DNA from: Flavobacteriales bacterium
Lineage (GTDB): Bacteria; Bacteroidota; Bacteroidia; Flavobacteriales_F; PHOS-HE28
Reading direction: 5' to 3'
DNA length: 64,000 nt
Assembly (NCBI GenBank): GCA_019912395.1
Contig: JAIOIH010000087.1
Coordinates: 62,001 to 126,000, forward strand
The stretch's first letter is position 1. Each line of letters starts with the position of its first letter. The position numbers were made by a program, and so were the translations under genes. Of the stretch, positions 57,890-64,000 are shown piece after piece. The notes beneath the pieces were generated by a model. It saw nothing but the letters and a program-made list of their open reading frames with translations. It had not been told where the DNA came from and did no database searches.

Positions 57890-59077
57890 ATGAAGATCCG
57901 CTCCATTGCCCTCCTAATTCCCTTCCTGCTCATCGGAAGCCTTCACGCCCAGGACGACCTGGTGAAGAAGGCGAGCCAGTACCAGAGCGATAGCGCGCTG
58001 GCCGCGTACCGCTTCACCACCGTGGTGAGCGCGGAAGCCACCCCGGTGGAGAACCAAGCTTCATCCGGGACCTGCTGGAGCTATGCCGCCAACAGCTTCA
58101 TCGAGTCGGAGATGATCAAGAACGGCGGACCGGCCATTCATCTCTCCAAGATCTACACGGCACGCAGATCCTACGAGGAGAAGGCCGATACCTACGTACG
58201 CATGCATGGCGGCATCAGCTATGGCGATGGGGGAGAGCCGCATGATGTGATGAACATGTTCGCCAAGTACGGCGCCCTGCCCGAGGAGCACTATACCGGG
58301 CTGAACTACGGCACCACCAAGAACCAGTTCGGCGAAATGCAGGCTGTGCTCAAGGGCATGCTGGAGGCCGTGGTGAAGGCACCGAACCGCGGCAAGCTTA
58401 CACCCGTATGGAAGACCGCGTTCAGCAATGTCCTGGATGCCTATCTCGGACCCGTGCCGGAGACCTTTACTTACAACGGCAAGAGCTATACGCCCATGAC
58501 GTTCGCCAAGGACGTGGTGAAGATCGATCCCACCGACTACCTGGAATTCGTTTCGGTGACCAACGCCCCGTACTGGCGGAAGACCATGATGATGGTGCCT
58601 GACAACTGGGCTTTTGAGTATTGCTGGAACCTCCCGCTTGATGACATGATGGCCACCATCGACAATGCACTGCAAAACGGCTACACCGTGGCTTGGGGTG
58701 GTGATGTGAGCGAGCCTTCCTTCAGCTGGAAGAACGGGATCGCCTACGTGCCCACCACGCCGGCAGATGAACTCACCAAAGAGCAACGCGCCGATCTCTT
58801 CAGCGGACCCAAGCCCGAGATGACCATCACGCCGGAGCTACGCCAGGAAGCGTTTGACAACTACACCACGCAGGATGACCACGGCATGCAGATCACCGGC
58901 ATCGCCAAGGACCAGGACGGCAACGAATGGTACGTGGTGAAGAACTCATGGGGCGAAGGCAACGACTACGAGGGCTACCTGTACATGAGCAAGAACTACG
59001 TGGCTTACAAGACCACCTCTTTTATGGTGAACAAGAAGGGGATCCCATCGAATGTGTTGAAGAAGATCAAGGGGTAG
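57890..59077 (+). CDS. Exported C1B-type cysteine peptidase (bleomycin-hydrolase/aminopeptidase C family)
   Basis: 395 residues from the Met at 57890, which opens a Sec signal (MKIRSIALLIPFLLIGSLHA). Papain-fold catalytic residues: Gln and Cys in ENQASSGTCWSYAANSF, His in TTQDDHGMQITGIA and Asn in YVVKNSWGEGN. The family is normally cytosolic; exported versions with a signal peptide are common in Bacteroidota. It probably trims peptides in the periplasm. Shorter than classical PepC (about 440). Followed by a GTTGTC word-repeat block. Confidence 0.92.
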   Translation: MKIRSIALLIPFLLIGSLHAQDDLVKKASQYQSDSALAAYRFTTVVSAEATPVENQASSGTCWSYAANSFIESEMIKNGGPAIHLSKIYTARRSYEEKADTYVRMHGGISYGDGGEPHDVMNMFAKYGALPEEHYTGLNYGTTKNQFGEMQAVLKGMLEAVVKAPNRGKLTPVWKTAFSNVLDAYLGPVPETFTYNGKSYTPMTFAKDVVKIDPTDYLEFVSVTNAPYWRKTMMMVPDNWAFEYCWNLPLDDMMATIDNALQNGYTVAWGGDVSEPSFSWKNGIAYVPTTPADELTKEQRADLFSGPKPEMTITPELRQEAFDNYTTQDDHGMQITGIAKDQDGNEWYVVKNSWGEGNDYEGYLYMSKNYVAYKTTSFMVNKKGIPSNVLKKIKG

Positions 59078-59312
59078 TTGTCCGTTGTCCGTTGTCCGTT
59101 GTCCGTTGTCAGTTGTCAGGATAGGGCCTGCTTGTCCTTCCGTAGCCCAATGCTCCGTGCGATCTATCGTCCTAGTCCACGATAAGCGGCGAAGCAGAGC
59201 ATCAACATGCTCCTGCGCACGTCGCCTGAACGTCTTGAACAAAGCACCAAAAGCGTAGTAGCTCAGAACGAGCCAAAAGCTCCCTGACAACGGACGACCA
59301 GCAACTGACAAC
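59078..59312. repeat. GTTGTC-word element with inverted right end
   Basis: Left end 59078-59120 has five TTGTCCG/TTGTCAG words in a row; right end 59284-59312 has CTGACAAC...CAACTGACAAC words in inverted orientation. The inner 160 bases have no open frame but small hairpins (e.g. GAGCATCAACATGCTC). Lies between the convergent C1 peptidase and Rrf2 genes. Confidence 0.75.
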
Positions 59313-59323
59313 TTTCCGCCCCC

Positions 59324-59755
59324 TCACCCGATCAAATGCGCCAGCCCACTGTTCACATCCTCGTACAGGTCGCGCACTCGCCGATCTTGGCATAGCTGCT
59401 TGAACCCTTCGCGGATCGGCTTGTAATCGTCGTGGATCGGGCAGGGATGTGTATCGCTGCATTGGCTCAGCCCTAGGCCGCATTGCTTGAAGACATCATC
59501 TCCGTCAATGGCCTCCACGATCCGCATCACACGCAAGTTCGCTTGTTTCGGGGTGATGTAAAAGCCGCCCCGTGGTCCTTTGGCACTTTGAATAAGGTCG
59601 GCCTTCACCAGCTTTTGCAGCAGCTTGCCCACCGTGTGCTCGTTCTCATTGATGAACTCCGCGACCTCCTTCAGGCTCGATCGTTCACCCGAGGATAGTT
59701 TGGAACCGAGAAAGATGACGGCCTTGATGGAGGCCTTGCAGGTGAGGCTCAGCAT
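59324..59755 (-). CDS. Rrf2-family regulator with Fe-S-type cysteines (NsrR/IscR-like)
   Basis: 143 residues. N-terminal winged helix with 'SLKEVAEFINENEHTVGKLL' and 'KGPRGGFYITPKQANLRVMR'. Three cysteines C92, C99 and C105 in FKQCGLGLSQCSDTHPCPIH (C-x6-C-x5-C) are positioned like the Fe-S ligands of Rrf2 sensors. Last gene of a tightly packed module with an NnrS-like protein and a Ric protein, so an NO-sensing, NsrR-like role is the best inference. Confidence 0.92.
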   Translation of the reverse strand: MLSLTCKASIKAVIFLGSKLSSGERSSLKEVAEFINENEHTVGKLLQKLVKADLIQSAKGPRGGFYITPKQANLRVMRIVEAIDGDDVFKQCGLGLSQCSDTHPCPIHDDYKPIREGFKQLCQDRRVRDLYEDVNSGLAHLIG

Positions 59756-59759
59756 GGTG

Positions 59760-60083
59760 CTATCCCCCTAGGAATTCAAGTCCGGCCTCGGAGATCATGG
59801 AATGGTTCCATGGAGGATCGAAGGTGAGCTGCACCTCCGGCTCGATGCCGGGGAGTGACATCCGCAGGGCCTCCTTCACGTTGGCCATGATGGAATCACC
59901 CATCGGGCAGAATTCCGTGGTCAAGGTCATGGTACACAGCACCTTCTTTTCCGCTTCATTGAACACGATCTCGTAGATCAGCCCCAGGTCCACCACGTTC
60001 AACCCGATCTCCGGGTCATCCACGAACTTCAGGGCTTCGAGCGCTTTCTCCTCGCGCTCCTGTTCATTCCTACTTTCACTCAT
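59760..60083 (-). CDS. MIP18/DUF59 family Fe-S assembly factor
   Basis: 107 residues. The DUF59 block 'ALKFVDDPEIGLNVVDLGLI', the TTEFCPMGDSI segment with the conserved reactive Cys, and 'VQLTFDPPWNHSMI' are typical of SufT/PaaD-type proteins that help insert or transfer Fe-S clusters. Start overlaps the stop of the NnrS-like gene by 4 bp and ends 4 bp before the Rrf2 gene. The context suggests repair of NO-damaged clusters. Confidence 0.92.
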   Translation of the reverse strand: MSESRNEQEREEKALEALKFVDDPEIGLNVVDLGLIYEIVFNEAEKKVLCTMTLTTEFCPMGDSIMANVKEALRMSLPGIEPEVQLTFDPPWNHSMISEAGLEFLGG

Positions 60084-61372
60084 TTCCTGAACGGTTTATG
60101 GTTCACCAACAGCATGACGTTCCATGTGTACAGACACGCGGTGGCCAGCAGCGCCAGGGAGCCGACCTTCAACAGCACGGGCGATGGCAGCAGGATCCCG
60201 CACGCGAACAGCACGAATCCCGCCAAGTACAGCAAGGCCATGACCTTGTACACGCGATGGTTGAACAGGTCCTTCGGACTGGGCATCTTGCCCAAGGCCG
60301 CGCGGTGGCGGTACACCTTGTTCCAAACGATGAAGGGGAGGGTCTTGAAGGTCATGCCGAGGATGATCGCGGTGAGCCAGCCAAAGAAGATCGTGAAGCC
60401 GTACAGCAGGACCAGGTCCGCCCGCTCACCCGTGGTGAGCAGTAGCGCGCAAAGGAGCACCAGCAACACGATGGAGGGTACCAGTAGCAGGGCCACCGCC
60501 AGCAGCGAGACCTTCATCTGGTCGTCCACCTTGCGCCGGATCCGCTGCTTGTAGGCCTGCCGGTTGTAGTGGGCGAACAGGAGCAGGGCGATCGCCACCA
60601 AGATCGCAGGGATGTAATGCAGATTCGTTCCCGGGTGGAAAAGGAAGAGCAGCGAGAAGGTGATCAAGGCCACGTTCACCAGCAGGAACACCACCCAGAG
60701 CAGGCGCGGGTTGCTGTACTTGGAGATCAGGAACATGGGGATCAGGCGGGAACCCACGCCCAGCACCAGCAGAAGGAACCAACCCACCACGCCGAGATGG
60801 GCATGCAGGGAGATGTAGTACAATGAATTCCGGGTGAGGACCGAGGAGGTGAAATTGAACAGCAATGCCAGACCGAGCGATACGGTGAGCAGCAACCAGA
60901 CCGTGGAGGTGAAGACGAACACGGCGTGGACGTTCTCCCGCTTGCTCCTCGAAATGCTGATGGCGATGTTGGCGATGAACGCCAGGATGGCCCCCAGCAC
61001 CAACGAGCCGCCCAATTGTGCGGGCCACCCCATGTTGAAGGCGAAGAAGCCGTATACCAACAGCGGAATGCCCAGCCCTGCCAGAGCGAAGGAGACATGG
61101 GCCAGTTTGTCGCTGTACAGATCGCTTTCGATCAATACCGGAACAAGCTGGTGGCTGGCACCGAAGATGATCATGGTGGCCCAGCCCAGCGCCATCAGGT
61201 GCGTGATGGCCAGGATGTGGGGATGGAAGTAATGGCCGGTGAAGCTCTGGTCGGAAAAGAACAACAGGATCGTTGCGGCCAGGAACGAAAGCGCCGCGTA
61301 GGCATAGAAGGGGATGACGACCTGGGGCGAAGTGGTCTTGGCGATGGGGCTATTGGAAAGCGGACCGAACAT
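60080..61372 (-). CDS. NnrS-like / heme-copper-oxidase-subunit-I-like membrane protein
   Basis: 430 residues with about 12 transmembrane helices. His-rich helices near the N-terminus (GHYFHPHILAITHLMALGWA, then FGASHQLVPVL) and 'ISLHAHLGVVGWFLLLVLGV' are placed where heme or metal ligands sit in NnrS and in quinol-NO-reductase-like proteins. Such genes recur in NO-response clusters of Bacteroidota. The exact reaction is unproven; relief of NO stress or dinitrosyl-iron handling is inferred. Directly abuts the DUF1858/DUF2249 gene. Confidence 0.8.
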   Translation of the reverse strand: MFGPLSNSPIAKTTSPQVVIPFYAYAALSFLAATILLFFSDQSFTGHYFHPHILAITHLMALGWATMIIFGASHQLVPVLIESDLYSDKLAHVSFALAGLGIPLLVYGFFAFNMGWPAQLGGSLVLGAILAFIANIAISISRSKRENVHAVFVFTSTVWLLLTVSLGLALLFNFTSSVLTRNSLYYISLHAHLGVVGWFLLLVLGVGSRLIPMFLISKYSNPRLLWVVFLLVNVALITFSLLFLFHPGTNLHYIPAILVAIALLLFAHYNRQAYKQRIRRKVDDQMKVSLLAVALLLVPSIVLLVLLCALLLTTGERADLVLLYGFTIFFGWLTAIILGMTFKTLPFIVWNKVYRHRAALGKMPSPKDLFNHRVYKVMALLYLAGFVLFACGILLPSPVLLKVGSLALLATACLYTWNVMLLVNHKPFRK

Positions 61373-62182
61373 TCAAGGCCTGAAGATGAACAGCTTCACA
61401 TCGCCTTCGCTGATCTCCTTGGCGCGGTATTCGAATTTGCGCTCCTCCAGCTCGGGCAGCAGGAAAACAGGGATCCGCTTGTGGTTGACGTACAGCGCTT
61501 GGTCCGCCGGTAGGTTGTCGAGCTCGTCCAAGATCGTGAGCATGGGCAATGGCATCTCCAGGTGGCGCACATCAATGGTCTTGGTGCGACCCTCGAATTG
61601 CTTCACTTTGGTCTCGAAGTCATCACTGCTGCCAAGGGCGTTGGCATCCGGGAGGTCCACGTTTTCCGCTTTGAAGAAGTAGGTGTTGTAGGTGTTGCCG
61701 TCGACGATCTCGCTGTAGCTCTGGAAGCCTTGCTTGCCGAGCATCAGGATCAACGGGATGGGCTCGAAGTCGTTGATGAGCTTCAGCGTTTGCCGGGGCT
61801 CCATGGTTTGCACCTGTTTCAAGATCACGTTGAAGGGGTCCTTGCCTGCGTTCAGGATGGGCCGCACGTCCAGCTCCACCACGTTATCCGGCGAAACCTG
61901 CTTCATGAATTCCGGCAGGGGTGCGGGCTGCGGTTCGGCCTCATCGGAGGCGGCCCGGTCGATCGCGAAGCCGAGCGGTTCCAGCTTGGCAAAGAAATCC
62001 TCCGGTGTGCAGCCCCCGATCTTGCTCGCCATGCGGATGGTGGCGCGCGAGGCCATCAGTTTGCGCAGCAGCGGGTTGCGCAGCTTGGTGAACTTCGGCG
62101 ACAGGCTGATGATGGCCTCCAGCGCATCCGGATGCTCGCGGAGGAGGGCGGAGATCTTGGTGTTGGCGTTGATCGTGATCAT
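61373..62182 (-). CDS. DUF1858 + double DUF2249 protein
   Basis: 269 residues from the Met at 62182 (MITINANTKISALLREHPDA). An upstream extension to 62314 is not protein-like. Residues 1-72 match DUF1858 ('ALEAIISLSPKFTKLRNPLL', 'GGCTPEDFFAKL'). Two DUF2249-like domains follow: 'VVELDVRPILNAGKDPFNVI' with 'LKLINDFEPIPLILML', then 'KTIDVRHLEMPLPMLTILDE' with 'QALYVNHKRIPVFLLPELEE'. DUF2249 proteins accompany NO-detoxifying genes and resemble TusA-like folds. The substrate or ligand is unknown. Confidence 0.88.
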   Translation of the reverse strand: MITINANTKISALLREHPDALEAIISLSPKFTKLRNPLLRKLMASRATIRMASKIGGCTPEDFFAKLEPLGFAIDRAASDEAEPQPAPLPEFMKQVSPDNVVELDVRPILNAGKDPFNVILKQVQTMEPRQTLKLINDFEPIPLILMLGKQGFQSYSEIVDGNTYNTYFFKAENVDLPDANALGSSDDFETKVKQFEGRTKTIDVRHLEMPLPMLTILDELDNLPADQALYVNHKRIPVFLLPELEERKFEYRAKEISEGDVKLFIFRP

Positions 62183-62211
62183 GCTTGGAAAGTGAACTCC
62201 GGATATGCACG

Positions 62212-62229
62212 CTCCGATACATACCGGAG
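62212..62229. promoter_or_regulatory. Inverted repeat CTCCG-N8-CGGAG upstream of the DUF1858 gene
   Basis: Five-base perfect inverted repeat around ATACATAC, 30 bases upstream of the ATG at 62182, in the 128-bp gap between the Ric gene and the rest of the module. Possible operator for the Rrf2 protein or another regulator; short enough to be chance. Confidence 0.3.
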
Positions 62230-62310
62230 GCATGTGGATGTCGGGCAAAGGAAACGCATCATTGCCCGGCCCAAGGTGAAGTTCATTGTCGTCGATCCAG
62301 GATCCTGCTG

Positions 62311-63996
62311 TCAATTCAGCGAACGCTCCAGCTCGGCAGCCTTGCGGAAGAGGATATTGTTCTCCAAATGGATGTGTACGTGCGTATCGTCCTCCAGCTC
62401 GCGCAACATGCGGAAGAGCAGGGTGTAGCTCGCGCAGGCATCGTCCGGCAGGGTGTAGCCCCTGGTCACTTCATTGATCCGGTCCAGCATCCCGCCCACG
62501 GACACATGCTCCTTGATCAGCGCTTCCAAGGATTCGGAGAACCGGACCATGGGGCTGGAAGGCAACGGCTGCACGTTGTTCTTGGCGGCCACCAACTGCT
62601 TGATGTAGGGGAACATGTTGCGCTCCTCCTCGGCTAGGTGACCGGTGAACTCGGCGATCACTTCATCCACCAATTGACGAACCTGGTGCAGTTCGGGATG
62701 GGCCTGCCCGTGTACCTGTTCCACCTTGGCCGCATATTTCCCGATGTCCGGGAGGTTCTTGCGCAGGAAGGCGTGGTGGGTATTCACAATGAAGTCGGCA
62801 AGGAAGTCCACGGACCAGTCGTTGTAGGGCAGTGCCGTGGAGGTTTGCACCTTGTCCGCATCGCGCAGTTCCTGCTCCACTTGGGTCACGTCCAAGCCTT
62901 TGGCGGCGCATGCTTCCCGCACGGTAAGGTGGCCGTTGCAGCAGAAGTCAAGACCGTATTTTTTGAAGACCTCCGCCTTCCGCATGTCCTTGGTCACCAC
63001 CTCGGCGAGCGTCTCTGCACCTTCACCGCTGGGCCGCTTGGTGAGCTTCACCTTCCACCACTTGGGGCCTTGCTCCATGTACTCCCACGTGAACACGTCA
63101 CCCATTTCACCCTGCATCTGGTAGTACAGCGGCTTGGGGTCGTGGTCGTTGTGGATGGTGAGGCTTTCACCCTCCTGCAAGGCATGGTAGCGCGAGAAGA
63201 TGGTGGGGTGCTTCTCCCGGGGCGCCAGCTTGGTCACGTCAAGGATGTTTTCGCCTTCACTGTGCCCTCCCGTGATGCTCCGGGTGATCTTCGCCTTCCA
63301 CCACTCAGGACCTTGCTCCAAGTATTCCCAACCGAACGCGTCTCCGAACTCGTCCTGCAAGTGGTAGCGCAAGGGAGCGGGGTCGTGGTCGTTGTGGATG
63401 ATCAGGTTCTCGCCCTCCTGCAGGTCGGCGAGGCGGGCAAAGATGGTGGAGTGCTTCACCGCCGGTGGCAGCTTGGTCACGTCCAGGATGTTGCGGCCTG
63501 CCTCATTGTTGCGGGGAGCTTGCTTGGTCAGCTTCACCTTCCACCACTGGGGGCCTTTTTCGACGTATTCCCATCCGATGGTGTCCTGGTGTGTGTGCCC
63601 GAGCTGGTGACGCAATGGGGCGGGGTCGTGGTCGTTGTGGATGATGAAGCTCTCGCCGTCCTTCAGTTCAGCGATGCGTGCGAAGAAGGTGGAGTGCTTC
63701 ACCGGTGGTGCCAGCGTGGTCAGGTCCAGAATGTTCCCGTCCGTGCCCTGGCTGCCTTGGGCACGCTTGCCGATCTTCACTTTCCACCATTCAGGGCCTT
63801 GCTCCAGGTATTCCCATGAGTACGTGTTGCCGTGCTCTGCCTGCAGATGATAGTAAAGGGGCTTGGGGTCGTGGTCGTTGTGGATGATGAAGCTCTCGCC
63901 GTCCTTCAGTTCGGCGATGCGTCCGAAGATGGTGGAGTGCTTCACTGGCGGTGCCAGTTTGGTGACATCGAGGATGTTCGCTGTGGTTGTTTCCAT
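62311..63996 (-). CDS. ric: Fe-S cluster repair di-iron protein (Ric/ScdA) with four N-terminal DUF2249 repeats
   Basis: 561 residues, against about 220-240 for ordinary Ric/YtfE/ScdA. Residues 7-330 are four DUF2249 domains starting at 7, 88, 169 and 250, an exact 81-residue (243-bp) period; each begins 'NILD(V/L)T.L' and contains the conserved HNDHDP(A/K)PL and GP.WWK(V/A)K. Next are DUF542/ScdA_N ('KYGLDFCCNGHLTVREACAA', two Cys) and a hemerythrin-like domain with His/Glu ligands ('VNTHHAFLRKNLPDIG', 'FTGHLAEEERNMFPYI', 'LIKEHVSVGGMLDRI', 'DTHVHIHLENNILF'). It repairs NO- or oxidant-damaged clusters. The ATG is 4 bases from the window end, so an upstream start cannot be excluded. Confidence 0.93.
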   Translation of the reverse strand: METTTANILDVTKLAPPVKHSTIFGRIAELKDGESFIIHNDHDPKPLYYHLQAEHGNTYSWEYLEQGPEWWKVKIGKRAQGSQGTDGNILDLTTLAPPVKHSTFFARIAELKDGESFIIHNDHDPAPLRHQLGHTHQDTIGWEYVEKGPQWWKVKLTKQAPRNNEAGRNILDVTKLPPAVKHSTIFARLADLQEGENLIIHNDHDPAPLRYHLQDEFGDAFGWEYLEQGPEWWKAKITRSITGGHSEGENILDVTKLAPREKHPTIFSRYHALQEGESLTIHNDHDPKPLYYQMQGEMGDVFTWEYMEQGPKWWKVKLTKRPSGEGAETLAEVVTKDMRKAEVFKKYGLDFCCNGHLTVREACAAKGLDVTQVEQELRDADKVQTSTALPYNDWSVDFLADFIVNTHHAFLRKNLPDIGKYAAKVEQVHGQAHPELHQVRQLVDEVIAEFTGHLAEEERNMFPYIKQLVAAKNNVQPLPSSPMVRFSESLEALIKEHVSVGGMLDRINEVTRGYTLPDDACASYTLLFRMLRELEDDTHVHIHLENNILFRKAAELERSLN

Positions 63997-64000
63997 GGTT

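Overview
The window looks like a G+C-rich (about 60% by eye) member of the Bacteroidota, most likely a free-living Flavobacteriales-type bacterium. The evidence is a type IX secretion (T9SS) C-terminal sorting domain on two exported proteins, a CusA permease fused to a TolC-like domain, a WbqC-family protein, a 53-residue Bacteroidota-type membrane protein, no Shine-Dalgarno sequences, and repeated TAnnTTYG boxes upstream of genes, which is the -7 element of the Bacteroides/Flavobacterium housekeeping promoter. No rRNA, CRISPR array, prophage or transposase was found. One tRNA gene, tRNA-Lys(UUU), is present.

Layout. 1-6246: a heavy-metal (Cus/Czc) efflux operon on the minus strand (His-rich exported protein, CusA-TolC fusion, CusB-like lipoprotein) followed by the start of a possible methyltransferase. 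6401-6776: tRNA-Lys with a 100-bp-period tandem array at its 3' end. 6857-12351: housekeeping genes (acetyltransferase-like, TlpA-like, shikimate kinase, PyrR-like, YaaA, hydrolase, FKBP isomerase), closed by a 27-bp perfect-stem terminator. 12424-14275: DUF551 protein and a malate-synthase-like protein whose metal-binding residues look lost. 14494-17984: a paired M16 peptidase operon. 18024-24526: WbqC, NlpE-like lipoprotein, a tiny membrane protein, a lipoprotein interrupted by TGA, uvrB and a T9SS-exported serine protease. 24569-35660: YdcF-like and VWA-like membrane proteins, fabG, delta-60 repeat T9SS protein, sucD, MFS pump, NDH-2, mnmE. 35750-38528: operon of flavin reductase, folE and a PLP decarboxylase. 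38786-46871: ECF sigma factor, aroE, DedA, an overlapping TPR/comA/rhodanese operon, glmM, cysteine desulfurase, arsC. 47028-51470: an AT-rich SDR gene, two L,D-transpeptidases separated by a long palindromic element, and a lipoprotein broken at an 11-base poly-C tract. 51521-57683: marR plus a tripartite RND drug-efflux operon. 57890-59077: a C1 peptidase. 59324-63996: a nitrosative-stress module (quadruple DUF2249-Ric di-iron repair protein, DUF1858/DUF2249 protein, NnrS-like membrane protein, MIP18 protein, Rrf2 regulator).

Working together: two efflux systems (metal; drug with its own MarR), an NO/Fe-S repair operon, arsenate reductase and YaaA make up a stress-defence theme on an otherwise housekeeping background. 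aroK and aroE belong to the shikimate pathway but are about 31 kb apart.

The most unusual material is non-coding. There is the tRNA-tail/terminator tandem array with one flipped hairpin, a 163-bp cruciform element, and at least ten intergenic clusters of short degenerate 'word' repeats (GTACC, GTTGTC, CACGG, CCAATCA and others), several of which are paired as inverted arms. Protein-level oddities are the exact 81-residue fourfold DUF2249 repeat on Ric, the degenerate malate synthase, and two broken lipoproteins.
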